A DNA stretch of 64,000 nucleotides from Gastranaerophilus sp944325835 (GCA_963931575.1 OZ007029.1:1116001-1180000); one strand, 5' to 3'. Shown: positions 14,813-24,368, counted from the stretch's first letter. A program made the numbers and translations. Notes: generated by a model not told the origin, from the letters alone.

Positions 14813-15328
14813 TTACGCTATATTCGGTTTTACAATTTCATAAGCCCTAGGTTCAGCTTCTCTGAGACCTTTGAGTTCTACATCGTACTCTTGAGCCAGT
14901 GCTTGAAGTTTTTCTTTTTCAAGAACAAGTTCTTTTTCCTGTTCGTTAAGAAGTTTCTTTTCTTCTTCCGCCGCTTGTTGGCGAGCCTCTTTATATAAAT
15001 TCATAAACATATTTTGTTGATACAATGCCTGATATTGCGGATTCATAGTCTGCATTTGCATAGCCATCATCGGCGCCATCATCCCCATTTGCATATTCGC
15101 CATTTGAAGAGATCTGTTATGCGCGTATTGTTGGAAGATTGATTGTCTGCCGAAAAGTTTTGACGGAATGTCATACATTTCTTTAGAGGAGATTTTACCG
15201 TCTGCGATATTTGATGCATATCTTTGCAGATCACCAATCTTTCTTGTGATATTCATGATTTTCGAGTTCACGTCATACTTGAGCCGTATGAGTTGATACT
15301 TCCTTGTCAGTATCAAGAACAGACACAT
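14813..15328 (-). CDS. Hypothetical Met-rich coiled-coil protein
   Basis: Not recognised. The 171 residues show a short hydrophobic N-terminus (MCLFLILTRKYQL) that could anchor the membrane, a helical part, a Met/Gln-rich centre (MANMQMGMMAPMMAMQMQT at about 76-94), and a Glu/Lys-rich coiled coil at the C-terminal end (KEARQQAAEEEKKLLNEQEK). The ATG follows AGGTGA at six bases. The CTTTATATAAAT element is 49 bases upstream and a terminator is downstream. Confidence 0.65.
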   Translation of the reverse strand: MCLFLILTRKYQLIRLKYDVNSKIMNITRKIGDLQRYASNIADGKISSKEMYDIPSKLFGRQSIFQQYAHNRSLQMANMQMGMMAPMMAMQMQTMNPQYQALYQQNMFMNLYKEARQQAAEEEKKLLNEQEKELVLEKEKLQALAQEYDVELKGLREAEPRAYEIVKPNIA

Positions 15329-15376
15329 AACAATCACCTACCAATAACTTTTAAACTAACCTTTGTAACTTTCTAC

Positions 15377-15388
15377 ATTTATATAAAG
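15377..15388 (-). promoter_or_regulatory. Shared CTTTATATAAAT element (copy 2)
   Basis: Extends to 16 identical bases (ACTTTATATAAATGTA) with the copy ahead of gene 43150. TTCTTG lies 17 bases before the TATAAA core, so this is probably a promoter. Confidence 0.45.
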
Positions 15389-15475
15389 TATTTGGCTAAA
15401 CAAGAATTGCGTTTTTTATTTTAATATATTAAGAATTGTTAACTAAGAAAAAATATAATTGCGCAGAACAAATGC

Positions 15476-15504
15476 TTGACCCCGCATTATGTGCGTGACA
15501 TAAT
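15476..15504 (+). promoter_or_regulatory. Promoter of the radical SAM gene
   Basis: TTGACC, a 17-base spacer and CATAAT, ending about 22 bases before the ATG. Confidence 0.65.
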
Positions 15505-15525
15505 TTATTTGAAGAAGGTAGCGAA

Positions 15526-16173
15526 ATGTCAAATACTTTAGCATATTTACTAGACGATAAAATTTATATTAATTTGACAAATAACTGCACAAACAGATGT
15601 ATATTCTGCCTGCGTCAGGACAAAAGTGACGTATGCGGTCAGGAAATGTGGCTTGACAATGAAACATTCGGCGCTAATGACGTTATTGAACAATTAGAAG
15701 CTATCATAAAAAAACAACTTGAAGCAGCCAAGCCGAATTCGCTTAATGAAATTATCTTCTGCGGCTACGGAGAGCCTCTTTTAAAACTTGATTTATTAAA
15801 AGAAGTTGCTGCATATATAAGGGAAAATTATCCAAATACAAAAATCCGCGTCAACTCTAACGGACATGCCAATCTGATTTACAAGAGAAATATTGCGCCG
15901 GAATTAAAACCTTTAATAGACGACATTTCAATAAGTTTGAACGCACCAACTGAAGAAGAGTACAATGAGCTTTCACAGCCAAATATTCAAGGCGCTTATG
16001 AAGGCGTCAAAGCTTTTATTAAAGCCTGCGCCGATGAAGGAATTTCGACAACAGCAAGTGTTGTTGAAAATTATAAAGGCAGGCACCTTGATTTAGAAGC
16101 GTGCGAAAAAATAGCAAACGGCCTCGGTGCAAAATTCCGTGTGCGTGAATGGATTACCAACGGGTATTCATAA
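15526..16173 (+). CDS. Radical SAM protein (TatD-associated type)
   Basis: Small 215-residue radical SAM protein. The 4Fe-4S cluster motif CTNRCIFC (C-x3-C-x2-C) lies near residue 22, the FCGYGEPLLK GGE-type motif near 83, and RVNSNGHANLI near 109. Gene size and sequence fit the family often found next to tatD nuclease genes. Here tatD is 21 kb away, so the functional link is not supported by position. The substrate is unknown. It has its own promoter; acyl-CoA synthetase follows after 55 bases. Confidence 0.8.
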   Translation: MSNTLAYLLDDKIYINLTNNCTNRCIFCLRQDKSDVCGQEMWLDNETFGANDVIEQLEAIIKKQLEAAKPNSLNEIIFCGYGEPLLKLDLLKEVAAYIRENYPNTKIRVNSNGHANLIYKRNIAPELKPLIDDISISLNAPTEEEYNELSQPNIQGAYEGVKAFIKACADEGISTTASVVENYKGRHLDLEACEKIANGLGAKFRVREWITNGYS

Positions 16174-16228
16174 AAAGATTTACTTTAATAGTTAAAAATA
16201 AATGAGATAACAAAGAAAGGCGACAAAA

Positions 16229-18382
16229 ATGAACGTTTTAGACAAAATCATGAAACCAAAATCAATCGCGGTCATAGGTGCGTCAACAAAAGAACACACT
16301 ATCGGCTCCGATATCATGAAAAGATTACAAGAATACAAATTTAACGGAAAAATTTATCCTGTAAACCCGAAAGGCGGTATCATTGAAGGTTTACAAGCAT
16401 ATACTAATGTAAACGAAATTCCGGGCGAAGTTGATTTAGCAATTATCGTTGTAAACGCTAAATTCGTTCTGGATACAATCGACCAGTGCCACAAAAAAGG
16501 TATAAAAGGGTTATGCATTATCACAGCAGGCTTTAAAGAAACAGGCGCTGAAGGTGCAGAACTTGAAAAACAATTACTTGCAAAAGTTCGCGAATACGGT
16601 ATGAGATGCGTTGGCCCTAACTGCTTAGGCGTTGTAAACACTCACCCTGACATCCGTATGGACGGCTGTTTCGCCGAATCATTACCTGAACGCGGAAACA
16701 TCGGTTTCGTTTCTCAATCAGGCGCATTAGGCGGCGGTATTTTAAATATCCTTAAAGACCTTAACTTAGGTTTTGCTCAATTCATCTCAATCGGTAATCA
16801 GGCTGATGTTAACGCTGAAACAGCTCTGGAATACTGGGAAAATGAACCTGACGTCGAACAAATTCTTTTATATATGGAATCAATCCAAAATCCTGCAAAC
16901 TTCAGAAAATTAGCGTCAAGAATTACCAAGAAAAAACCTATTCTTGCGCTTAAAGCAGGACGTTCTGCAGCAGGTGCAAGCGCTGCATCTTCTCACACAG
17001 GTTCACTTGCAGGGGCTGATAAGGCTGCTGCTGCACTGTTGAAACAATCAGGCGTTATCAGAGAATTTTCTTTGAAAAATCTCTTCTCAACTGCTAAAGT
17101 TTTTGCTAACTGCCCTATACCAAAAGGCGACAGAGTTGCAATCATTACAAACTCCGGCGGCCCTGGTATCATGGCAACAGATGCCGTCAGTGAATACGGT
17201 ATGCAAATGGCTAAAATTTCAGATGAAACCAAAGCTAAATTAAGAAGCTTCTTACCGGCAGCAGCATCTGTTAAAAACCCGATTGATATGATTGCATCAG
17301 CTCCAATTGAACACTACAAACAAACTTTAGAAACAGTTATTGCAGATGAAAACGTTGATATGATTATCACAATCTATCTTCCGTTCTTAGGTTTGAAAGA
17401 TATTGATGTCGCTAAAGCGTTAATGGAAATCAAAGCTAAAAATCCGCAAAAACCGGTTATCGGCGTATTCATGACAACAAATGAATTCTTCTCAAAACTT
17501 TCAGACATGAACGTTAATATGCCGTTCTTTATGTATGCGGAAGAAGCTGCTGACGGTTTAAACAGATTAAATCAACAAAGACTCTGGATGGAACAGCCTG
17601 CAGGTAAAATCCCTTGCTATGATGTTGACAGAGCAAAAGTTGAAAAAATTATCAAAGCATCAATCGCAGAAGGCAGAGATCAATTAACGACATTGGAATC
17701 AATTGACGTACTTCAAGCATACGGAATCCGCGCTTGCAAATACGGTCTTGCAACAAACGAAGAAGAAGTTGTTAATTTAGGAAACGCTATCGGCTACCCT
17801 GTTGTAATGAAAATGACTTCTAAAACAACATCTCACAAAACCGATGTAGGCGGTGTAAGAGTAAATATTCAATCAGAAGAACAACTCCGCGCTGAATACA
17901 AAGACCTTATCCAAAAATTAACAGAAAAAGGCTTAATTGAAGGTCTTGAAGGCGTTATTATTCAGGAAATGGTAAAAGGCAATCGTGAAATGGTTTGCGG
18001 TATTGCAACAGACCCTCAATACGGTCCTATGATGATGTTCGGTTTAGGCGGTGTATTCGTTGAAGCGCTGAAAGACGTAACTTTCAGAATTGCACCTTTG
18101 ACTGATCTGGATGCAAAAGACATGATTAAATCAGTTAAAGCATACAAACTTCTCCAAGGTGCAAGAGGTACAAAACCGGCACAAATGGAACAAATCGAAG
18201 AAACCTTGCTGAGATTATCACAACTTGTTAATGACTTCAAATTCATTGATGAACTTGATATCAACCCGCTGTTAATTTCAGAAAAAACAGGCGAAGGCAT
18301 TGCGGTAGACGGACGTATTAAGGTTCGTTTAGAAGAAGCTAAAAAAGCTTTTTCTTGTGACTGCGCCGTTTGCTATCAGTAA
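16229..18382 (+). CDS. ADP-forming acetate/acyl-CoA ligase (fused alpha and beta)
   Basis: Converts acetyl-CoA (or another acyl-CoA) + ADP + Pi to acid + CoA + ATP, a substrate-level phosphorylation step of fermenters. The N-terminal CoA-binding domain begins KSIAVIGASTKEHTIG. The ligase domain has FVSQSGALGGG and the phospho-His loop SSHTGSLAG (near residue 253). The C-terminal third is the ATP-grasp domain (YPVVMKMTS, EMVKGNREMVCG, FGLGGVFVE). 717 residues is normal for the fused form. The end is unusual, CDCAVCYQ, and its DNA is partly repeated in tandem downstream. Confidence 0.9.
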   Translation: MNVLDKIMKPKSIAVIGASTKEHTIGSDIMKRLQEYKFNGKIYPVNPKGGIIEGLQAYTNVNEIPGEVDLAIIVVNAKFVLDTIDQCHKKGIKGLCIITAGFKETGAEGAELEKQLLAKVREYGMRCVGPNCLGVVNTHPDIRMDGCFAESLPERGNIGFVSQSGALGGGILNILKDLNLGFAQFISIGNQADVNAETALEYWENEPDVEQILLYMESIQNPANFRKLASRITKKKPILALKAGRSAAGASAASSHTGSLAGADKAAAALLKQSGVIREFSLKNLFSTAKVFANCPIPKGDRVAIITNSGGPGIMATDAVSEYGMQMAKISDETKAKLRSFLPAAASVKNPIDMIASAPIEHYKQTLETVIADENVDMIITIYLPFLGLKDIDVAKALMEIKAKNPQKPVIGVFMTTNEFFSKLSDMNVNMPFFMYAEEAADGLNRLNQQRLWMEQPAGKIPCYDVDRAKVEKIIKASIAEGRDQLTTLESIDVLQAYGIRACKYGLATNEEEVVNLGNAIGYPVVMKMTSKTTSHKTDVGGVRVNIQSEEQLRAEYKDLIQKLTEKGLIEGLEGVIIQEMVKGNREMVCGIATDPQYGPMMMFGLGGVFVEALKDVTFRIAPLTDLDAKDMIKSVKAYKLLQGARGTKPAQMEQIEETLLRLSQLVNDFKFIDELDINPLLISEKTGEGIAVDGRIKVRLEEAKKAFSCDCAVCYQ

Positions 18383-18486
18383 CTTAACAAACCGAGTAGG
18401 TAGTTTCTTGTGACTGTGCCGTTTGCTGTCAGTAACTTAACGAACCGAGTAGTTACTTGTGATTGTACAGCTTGCGCTTGCTAGTT
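18351..18486 (+). repeat. Degenerate tandem copies of the synthetase 3' end
   Basis: The last ~30 coding bases plus stop and trailer recur with a 53-base period: TTTCTTGTGACTGCGCCG at 18351, TTTCTTGTGACTGTGCCG at 18404, and a shorter, more diverged copy starting near 18453. Confidence 0.8.
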
Positions 18487-18508
18487 AGAGATATCAATAA
18501 AAAAAGAG

Positions 18509-18540
18509 AAGCGGGAACTATAATAGTTCCCGCTTTTTTA
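18509..18540. terminator. Bidirectional terminator
   Basis: Perfect 12-bp stem AAGCGGGAACTA/TAGTTCCCGCTT with a three-base loop. An A run precedes and a T run follows it, between two convergent genes. Confidence 0.9.
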
Positions 18541-19105
18541 TTGAATTACTTCTATTAATTTTTCAGGATTTATCAAACGTCCTACATATTTACCGTCATC
18601 ATTATTTCGGCATTCATCTGAAGTCTGCAGTGCCTTTTGCCAGAATTCTTCCGGTGTAATTTCAGGATTTAGCTGTTTTGCCAGTGCGTACATGCCGGCA
18701 ATCCATGGGTTTGACCAGGACATACCACCGTCATTGCCTTCATAACCAATAGCTTTTGCATAAGGCAGGTTTGAGGTAATACGACCATAGTGTTCGGCAT
18801 CTTGCAGCATTTCGGTTTGGCACATTAACTTCTGCCCCGAAAGTATCTTCTACCGAATAATAATCAAAATAGTTTTCTTTATGAAAAGTTTCACTGTTTT
18901 CCGCTCTGGCCCCGGGTTCGACTTGAAGCCCTGTAATAAGCGTTTGTACGTCTAAATCCTGACCTTTTGCAAGTTCAGTAATTTTTTCAAGCCAGAGGCT
19001 CGGAACTTTACCTTGAGCTTTCTGTAATTCTTCCTGCGAAATTTTTTCATCCGAATTTGTATTTATCGCCGCGATTATCCCCTTTAAATCAATAAATTCA
19101 CACAT
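18538..19105 (-). pseudogene. Broken subtilisin-like (S8) serine peptidase remnant
   Basis: Two overlapping frames are needed. The first (from 19105) starts MCEFIDLKG, has an EF-hand-like loop (NTNSDEKISQEEL) and runs out of frame after FGAEVN. The second supplies GGMSWSNPWIAGMYALA, which resembles the subtilase serine motif (GTSxxxP), and NPEITPEEFWQKAL. The Asp and His parts of the triad are absent, so besides a frameshift there is probably an internal deletion. It could also be two small real genes, but the motif argues for decay. Confidence 0.6.
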
Positions 19106-19155
19106 ATTTTCTCCTTACTATATGAGAATTATATCGGCAGTGTTCCGGAAAAACT

Positions 19156-20439
19156 TTAATTAAACATTTCCTCCTGCAAGAGAACATCGTGTCCGGTATT
19201 GTGCATCAAATTCAGATACGCGGAATAATATAAGTCCATTGCTTTAAGATATTCGTGCAAAGTCTGCTGGTAGGAGTTTTCAATAATCAGCATGCTTAAA
19301 AATGTTATTTTACCGTTTTTATACTGATCTTTTGACATTGTAAGAATATCTTTTGACTCCTGCATAATCTGCTGGTAATAACCCATATTCTCTTTGGCGT
19401 ATTTAAAATTATTGTAATCCTGTTTAAGAACTATTTTCAACTTATTTTCAAAAGAAGCCTTATCTGTTTTGGATTTTTCGAGTATCAAATTAGCCCTTCT
19501 GACATCCGGCCCGTAGAAATAGAACAAAGGCACATCAACGCCAAATCCGACAAATGCACCCGGAAAGTTTGAACCTTCACCGCGGTAATAATACTGCCAC
19601 GCATAACCGCCCGCAATATCTACGTTTGGAACCCGCTGGCTTTTGGCAACAGTCACTTCAGCCTGCGCCCGATTTATATCAAGATCCGCAATCCTTAATG
19701 AATAACTATATTTCATTGCAATTTGTTCAATCACATCATAAGGCAGAAGCTTGATAGATAAAATTGACAAATCCTCATCAAAAAGCGAGGTTTCGGCAGA
19801 GTCATACATATTTTCGGTTTTGCCGATATTAATAACTTTATTCAAATGAAACTGCGCACTCAACAAATCCGCTTTTGCCTGATTTAATTCAATCAACAGT
19901 CTTTTATACCTGATATCCGATTGAAGAACTTCAATCTTATAATTGGCTGAATTTGCCGGTTTATTTTTAGCAATTTCCGCCATGTCTTCAAAAAGATCTT
20001 TGCGCTCTTCAAGGATATCAACAACGGATTTCCAGTATAAAATATCAAAGTAAGCACGCATAACTTCAATTTTCAAATCGTGCTCATACTCTCTGATTTT
20101 ATTCTGGGCAATAGTATATTTAACCTTGGCGACTTTTTTGCGCGGACCGCGTTTAAAAAGTTCTATAGGGAAATTCATCCCGACCTGACTGGAGTTCCCC
20201 GCCAGAACCTTACCGAGCAGGACATTGCCCACAATTCGGGGATTTTGGAGTTTATTTGCAATTCTTATATCCTCTTTGGCAATCCCGAGTTCTTTGCGTT
20301 TGGCCTGCAAATCAAGATTATAGGTCAATGCCATATCTATCGCTTCTTCCAGAGAAAGCCCTACAACATTAGCACTTGCCGGAACTAATGCCATAAAAAA
20401 TATAAAACATACAGCCAGTATTCTTTTGAATAAAGTCAT
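19156..20439 (-). CDS. TolC-family outer membrane efflux protein
   Basis: Trimeric outer-membrane channel for efflux or type I secretion. Signal peptide MTLFKRILAVCFIFFMALVPASA, then two repeats of the OEP domain starting LSLEEAIDMALTYN (near residue 28). Long heptad-rich helices follow, with a closing element near residue 285 (NVDIAGGYAWQYYY). The 427-residue length is normal. The ATG with AAAGG seven bases upstream is chosen over an earlier TTG. It implies a diderm envelope. No inner-membrane pump gene is adjacent. Confidence 0.85.
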   Translation of the reverse strand: MTLFKRILAVCFIFFMALVPASANVVGLSLEEAIDMALTYNLDLQAKRKELGIAKEDIRIANKLQNPRIVGNVLLGKVLAGNSSQVGMNFPIELFKRGPRKKVAKVKYTIAQNKIREYEHDLKIEVMRAYFDILYWKSVVDILEERKDLFEDMAEIAKNKPANSANYKIEVLQSDIRYKRLLIELNQAKADLLSAQFHLNKVINIGKTENMYDSAETSLFDEDLSILSIKLLPYDVIEQIAMKYSYSLRIADLDINRAQAEVTVAKSQRVPNVDIAGGYAWQYYYRGEGSNFPGAFVGFGVDVPLFYFYGPDVRRANLILEKSKTDKASFENKLKIVLKQDYNNFKYAKENMGYYQQIMQESKDILTMSKDQYKNGKITFLSMLIIENSYQQTLHEYLKAMDLYYSAYLNLMHNTGHDVLLQEEMFN

Positions 20440-20550
20440 ATACAAACCTTTACCCAATTTTACTATAAACAGGCTAAATTTAAACTTGATATTTACAATT
20501 TGTTATTATCAATATTTTATGCTACGATAAATTCAGTCCGAGAGGTTGAT

Positions 20551-21333
20551 GTGATACATTTGGAAGATGAATTAAACGATTTACTCTTACAATACAAACA
20601 CTGTTCAGACGCGAAGAAAAAGAAGATTTTACATATTCGTATTGTAGAACTGGCGCTTGTTTATGTAAAAAAGATTGTTTCCGGCCCTGCATATAAAAAT
20701 TACAACTTGCAGGAGGATTTGTTTCAGGTCGGCTCAATAGGCTTGATGAAAGCCATTGACTTTTTCGATTTGAGTAAAAATACAAAATTCAAAACCTACG
20801 CGACTTATTTTATAAAAGGCGAAATTAAACATTACCTGAGGGACAAAGCAAGTTTTATCAAGCCGCCGAGAGAAATTCAAGAACTTTCTTATAAAATCAG
20901 TACTGCTTCAAGAGAACTTAACGAAGAAGGCAAAGACGGAACCTCAACTGCGCTTATTGCAGAACGCTTAGGCTTGCCGGAAAAGAAAATTGAAGATGTT
21001 TTATCACTCGATTTAGGGCAGGAAATTCTATCACTGGATCAAAATCCGAACAATAGTGATGATGACGATTTAAGCCTTATGGATAAAATTCCTGACGGCG
21101 ACTACAAAGACTTTCTTTCTAATTCCGAAAACCGGCTTATGCTCAACTCCGCGCTCGGGAAACTTCCGCAGGATATGAAACAAATACTTATTATGAACTA
21201 TTTTGAGGATTTAAACCAGAAAGAAATTTCCGAAAGGCTCGGCCTATCACCGATGCAGGTTTCAAGAAAGATAAAAAAAGCACTCGGAAAACTTTATGAA
21301 CTTGTAAACTCCAGTGAAGAAAATAAGGACTGA
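20551..21333 (+). CDS. Group 3 sigma-70 factor (SigB/SigF type)
   Basis: Alternative sigma factor of 260 residues. Regions 2.1-2.4 (EDLFQVGSIGLMKAIDFFD, TKFKTYATYFIKGEIKHYL), region 3 (PREIQELSYKI) and region 4 with its helix-turn-helix (NQKEISERLGLSPMQVSRKI) are complete. The GTG start is chosen for the AGAGG five bases ahead. It sits four bases before the prepilin peptidase gene, so the two are one transcription unit. In cyanobacteria the related SigF drives pilus genes, so a pilus role is a reasonable inference. Confidence 0.9.
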   Translation: MIHLEDELNDLLLQYKHCSDAKKKKILHIRIVELALVYVKKIVSGPAYKNYNLQEDLFQVGSIGLMKAIDFFDLSKNTKFKTYATYFIKGEIKHYLRDKASFIKPPREIQELSYKISTASRELNEEGKDGTSTALIAERLGLPEKKIEDVLSLDLGQEILSLDQNPNNSDDDDLSLMDKIPDGDYKDFLSNSENRLMLNSALGKLPQDMKQILIMNYFEDLNQKEISERLGLSPMQVSRKIKKALGKLYELVNSSEENKD

Positions 21334-21337
21334 TTAA

Positions 21338-22321
21338 ATGGATACATTAACACTAACCGCATCATTTTTTGTATTGCTTATCGGACTGTGTTTCGGCAGT
21401 TTTTTGAACGTAGTAGTATTAAGAGCCTTCAGCGGCGAATCAATATCTTATCCGGCGTCAAAATGTCCGAAATGCCAGAAACCGCTTTACTGGTGGCATA
21501 ATATTCCGCTGCTTTCATATCTTTTGCTGGGCGGGAAATGTTATTTTTGTAAAACGCACATAAGCTGGCAGTACCCGATTGTAGAAGCGGTAACGGCAGT
21601 TTTATTTGTACTTTCGTTTTTAAAATTCGGGATGAGCGCCCATTTAATTTTCCTCTGGGCTGTAATTTTTATGTCACTTGTGCTTGCGATAACAGATATT
21701 AAAGAACACGTTGTATTTTTAATGCACTGCCTGATTTTTGCGTGTATCGGGCTGGTTTACCATGCCGGCGCTACGGGGATTATGGCACTCAAGGGTGCAG
21801 AACTTACCTGGCTTCATAATCCGTTTACAGTTTCTGTCTTAGGAATGCTTCTTGGCGGCTTGATAATGCTTATATATTTTGGAGTTTCATACATTCTTGC
21901 CGGCGGCAGAATGGCAATGGGCGACGGAGATATTTATATTGCAATGGCGCTGGGAGCGTGCTTTGGCTGGGAAAAAATCTGGATAATAATTATTATGGGA
22001 TTTATAATTCAGGCATTCATCACCGGAGTGTTGTTTGAATATAGACTTCTGGAAGAGAAAAACTATAAACTTTTCGGCGGAATTTTGGCGATAGCACTTC
22101 TTGCTGCGGGATACTGGTATTCAAACACGGCAGGACTTTTTGAAAACAATGCAATATACCTGCTGGCATATACAATTGTACTGATTGGAGTTGCAATATA
22201 TGTTTGCCGTCAGTTATTCGGCAAAGTTTTAGGTTCAAAAACCGAGGGCCTTGCGGTACCTTTCGGTCCGGCCCTCGTTCTTGCGGGTTTTGTGATGTTA
22301 TTTTTCCCGACGCTGTTTTAA
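21338..22321 (+). CDS. pilD: Prepilin peptidase / N-methyltransferase (A24)
   Basis: Inner-membrane aspartic peptidase that cuts prepilin leaders and methylates the new N-terminus. The N-terminal A24N domain has the zinc motif CPKC...CYFC (residues ~36-76) after GLCFGSFLNVVVLR. The two catalytic Asp residues lie in AITDIKEHVV and MGDGDIYIAMALG. About eight membrane helices; 327 residues. The three prepilins in this window are probable substrates. It is co-transcribed with the sigma factor. Confidence 0.95.
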   Translation: MDTLTLTASFFVLLIGLCFGSFLNVVVLRAFSGESISYPASKCPKCQKPLYWWHNIPLLSYLLLGGKCYFCKTHISWQYPIVEAVTAVLFVLSFLKFGMSAHLIFLWAVIFMSLVLAITDIKEHVVFLMHCLIFACIGLVYHAGATGIMALKGAELTWLHNPFTVSVLGMLLGGLIMLIYFGVSYILAGGRMAMGDGDIYIAMALGACFGWEKIWIIIIMGFIIQAFITGVLFEYRLLEEKNYKLFGGILAIALLAAGYWYSNTAGLFENNAIYLLAYTIVLIGVAIYVCRQLFGKVLGSKTEGLAVPFGPALVLAGFVMLFFPTLF

Positions 22322-22322
22322 A

Positions 22323-22931
22323 TTATTGCGATAAAAGTTTTAATGCAGCTTGCAAAATTTCTTCTGCGCTCAGACTTTCGGCAAGTTCCAATTTAGCAAA
22401 CGCTGATTTTATCTCGTTCTTTTCATACCCGAATGAAAGCAAAACTGACTGAGCATCAACAAGATTAGAATTTTCTTCCCTGATTTTTTCGACAAAATTC
22501 GGAGCTGACCAGTCTTTTTGATAGTTAATTAACTTATCTTTAAGCTCAAGGATAATTTTTTGCGCCAATTTTGGCCCCACACCTTTTGCCAGCGTCAAAT
22601 CTTTGTAATTTCCGTCTATCACAAGTCCGATAAGTTCAGAGGCCGAAAATTTATCTAAAAGTGTCAAAGCCATTTTGGTTCCGACGCCCGATACAGAGGT
22701 CAGGACATTAAAAATATCGCGATCCTCTTTTCTGATAAATCCGCACAGTGACATTTTATCTTCTTTGTGGATTAAAACCGTATAGATTTTTGCCTCGCCA
22801 TTTTCTATTTTGTTGAAATCCCTGCCGGTAACTTCGAGCAGATAGCCTAGTCCAAACGCCTCAACAGTCACAAAAAAGCCGCGCGGCAGCGCTGTTTTAG
22901 ATGTAATATTTCCTTTAATATAATCGTACAT
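22323..22931 (-). CDS. ruvA: Holliday junction DNA helicase subunit RuvA
   Basis: Binds four-way junctions and loads RuvB. N-terminal OB fold (MYDYIKGNITSK...EAFGLGYLLEV), two helix-hairpin-helix motifs (SVSGVGTKMALTLL and LAKGVGPKLAQKIILEL), and a C-terminal UBA-like domain that contacts RuvB (SVLLSFGYEKNEIKSA). 202 residues is typical. It follows dnaA by three bases on the same strand. Confidence 0.95.
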   Translation of the reverse strand: MYDYIKGNITSKTALPRGFFVTVEAFGLGYLLEVTGRDFNKIENGEAKIYTVLIHKEDKMSLCGFIRKEDRDIFNVLTSVSGVGTKMALTLLDKFSASELIGLVIDGNYKDLTLAKGVGPKLAQKIILELKDKLINYQKDWSAPNFVEKIREENSNLVDAQSVLLSFGYEKNEIKSAFAKLELAESLSAEEILQAALKLLSQ

Positions 22932-22934
22932 GTT

Positions 22935-24368
22935 CTAACCCTTTATTTCCTGTGAAAGCTCTTCAATCGTGCGTTTAAGATCGCGGTTGGTTTTCATCTC
23001 ATCACGAATTTTTTCATAAGAATAGAGCATTGTTGTATGTTTTTTATGGAGGAATTCTGCGATTGCCTCAAAACTTGCCCCGAGAAATTCGCGAATAAGA
23101 TAAACAACAATATGGCGCGGCGCTGAAATTTTCTGGCTTCTTGCAGGGCTTAAAAAATCATCAACAGTAACGCCGTAATACTGTGCAACTTTTTGCGCAA
23201 TCGTTTCCATAGTAAGGCTTTCATCTTCATCAGTGCAGGCGAGAACTTTTTTCACATATTCAAGAGAAAGTTCAACCCCGTCAATTTCTGCAAACGCACT
23301 GATTCTGTTATAAGCTCCTTCCAGCTCACGGACATTATTTTTGTAGTTTTTGGCAATCAAGTCATAAACATCACAAGGGATTTGCAGCCCGTCTTTTTCC
23401 GCGAGGTTACGCAGGATTGCGATACGGGTTTCAAATTCCGGCGGCGTAAGTTCAACCATAATCCCCATTTCAAAACGGGTTCTGAGCCTGTCCGGAAGCG
23501 TCGGAATATCTTTCGGAAGCCTGTCGGAAGTTATTACAATTTGTTTACCGTTGTTGTGGAGCGATTCAAAAGTGTGAAAAATTTCCTCCATTGTGCGCTC
23601 TTTTGACTCAATAAACTGAATATCATCAATCAGAAGGACGTCAACATTACGGAACTTCTGGCGGAATTTATCCATGCGCGAAACCCTGTCGCCACCTTTT
23701 TGAATACTTGAGATGACCTCATTTATGTATTCTTCTGTTTTTACATATTTCACGCGGAGTTTGGGTTTGTGGAAAAGTATATAATGCCCGATTGCCTGCA
23801 TAAGGTGGGTTTTCCCAAGTCCCGAGGCACCGTATATAAAAAGCGGATTATATTTCTGTGCGGGTTTTTCTGCAACTGCCATAGCAACCGCATAAGCCAT
23901 GCGGGAATTTTCGCCGACAACAAAATTTTCAAATTTATATTTTAAATTCAGGTTAACCTCATTGCGCATCTGAACAGCACCTTCTGCCAGAGCCTGTTCT
24001 TTTTTAACCGGATCTTCAAGCGACGGACGCTGTTTAGCGGCTTCTTTTTTCTTCATTTCGTTGTACTTTTGCCCGTAGCCTGCGTCATAATTAAGTTCAA
24101 AGTCAACGTCTTTTCCGCAGACTTTACAGAGAGCTTCTTTAATATCTTTTTTGTGCGAATTCAAAATCGCGACCGCAAACTGGTGCGGGGTTACAAGATA
24201 AAATTTCCCATGTTCAAAGCTGTTAGCCGCAACCGCAGTCAGCCACGAATAATACACATTATCCGGAATAACATCACGCAATAGCGCCGAGGCTTCCGCC
24301 CACAACTTAACGAAATCCACACTTCCCGTATAGTCAACTTTATTAGAAATACTAAAACCAAAACTCAT
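22935..24368 (-). CDS. dnaA: Chromosomal replication initiator DnaA
   Basis: Origin-binding AAA+ ATPase. Domain I lies at about 18-90 (LWAEASALLRDVIPDNVYYSW), Walker A GASGLGKTH near 181, Walker B DVLLIDDIQF near 242, and the domain IV DNA-binding signature APRHIVVYLIREFL near 413. 477 residues, normal. TAAAAT ends seven bases before the ATG and there is no Shine-Dalgarno, suggesting leaderless translation. ruvA follows at three bases. I see no DnaA-box cluster in the 112 bases upstream, so the origin is probably elsewhere. Confidence 0.97.
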   Translation of the reverse strand: MSFGFSISNKVDYTGSVDFVKLWAEASALLRDVIPDNVYYSWLTAVAANSFEHGKFYLVTPHQFAVAILNSHKKDIKEALCKVCGKDVDFELNYDAGYGQKYNEMKKKEAAKQRPSLEDPVKKEQALAEGAVQMRNEVNLNLKYKFENFVVGENSRMAYAVAMAVAEKPAQKYNPLFIYGASGLGKTHLMQAIGHYILFHKPKLRVKYVKTEEYINEVISSIQKGGDRVSRMDKFRQKFRNVDVLLIDDIQFIESKERTMEEIFHTFESLHNNGKQIVITSDRLPKDIPTLPDRLRTRFEMGIMVELTPPEFETRIAILRNLAEKDGLQIPCDVYDLIAKNYKNNVRELEGAYNRISAFAEIDGVELSLEYVKKVLACTDEDESLTMETIAQKVAQYYGVTVDDFLSPARSQKISAPRHIVVYLIREFLGASFEAIAEFLHKKHTTMLYSYEKIRDEMKTNRDLKRTIEELSQEIKG

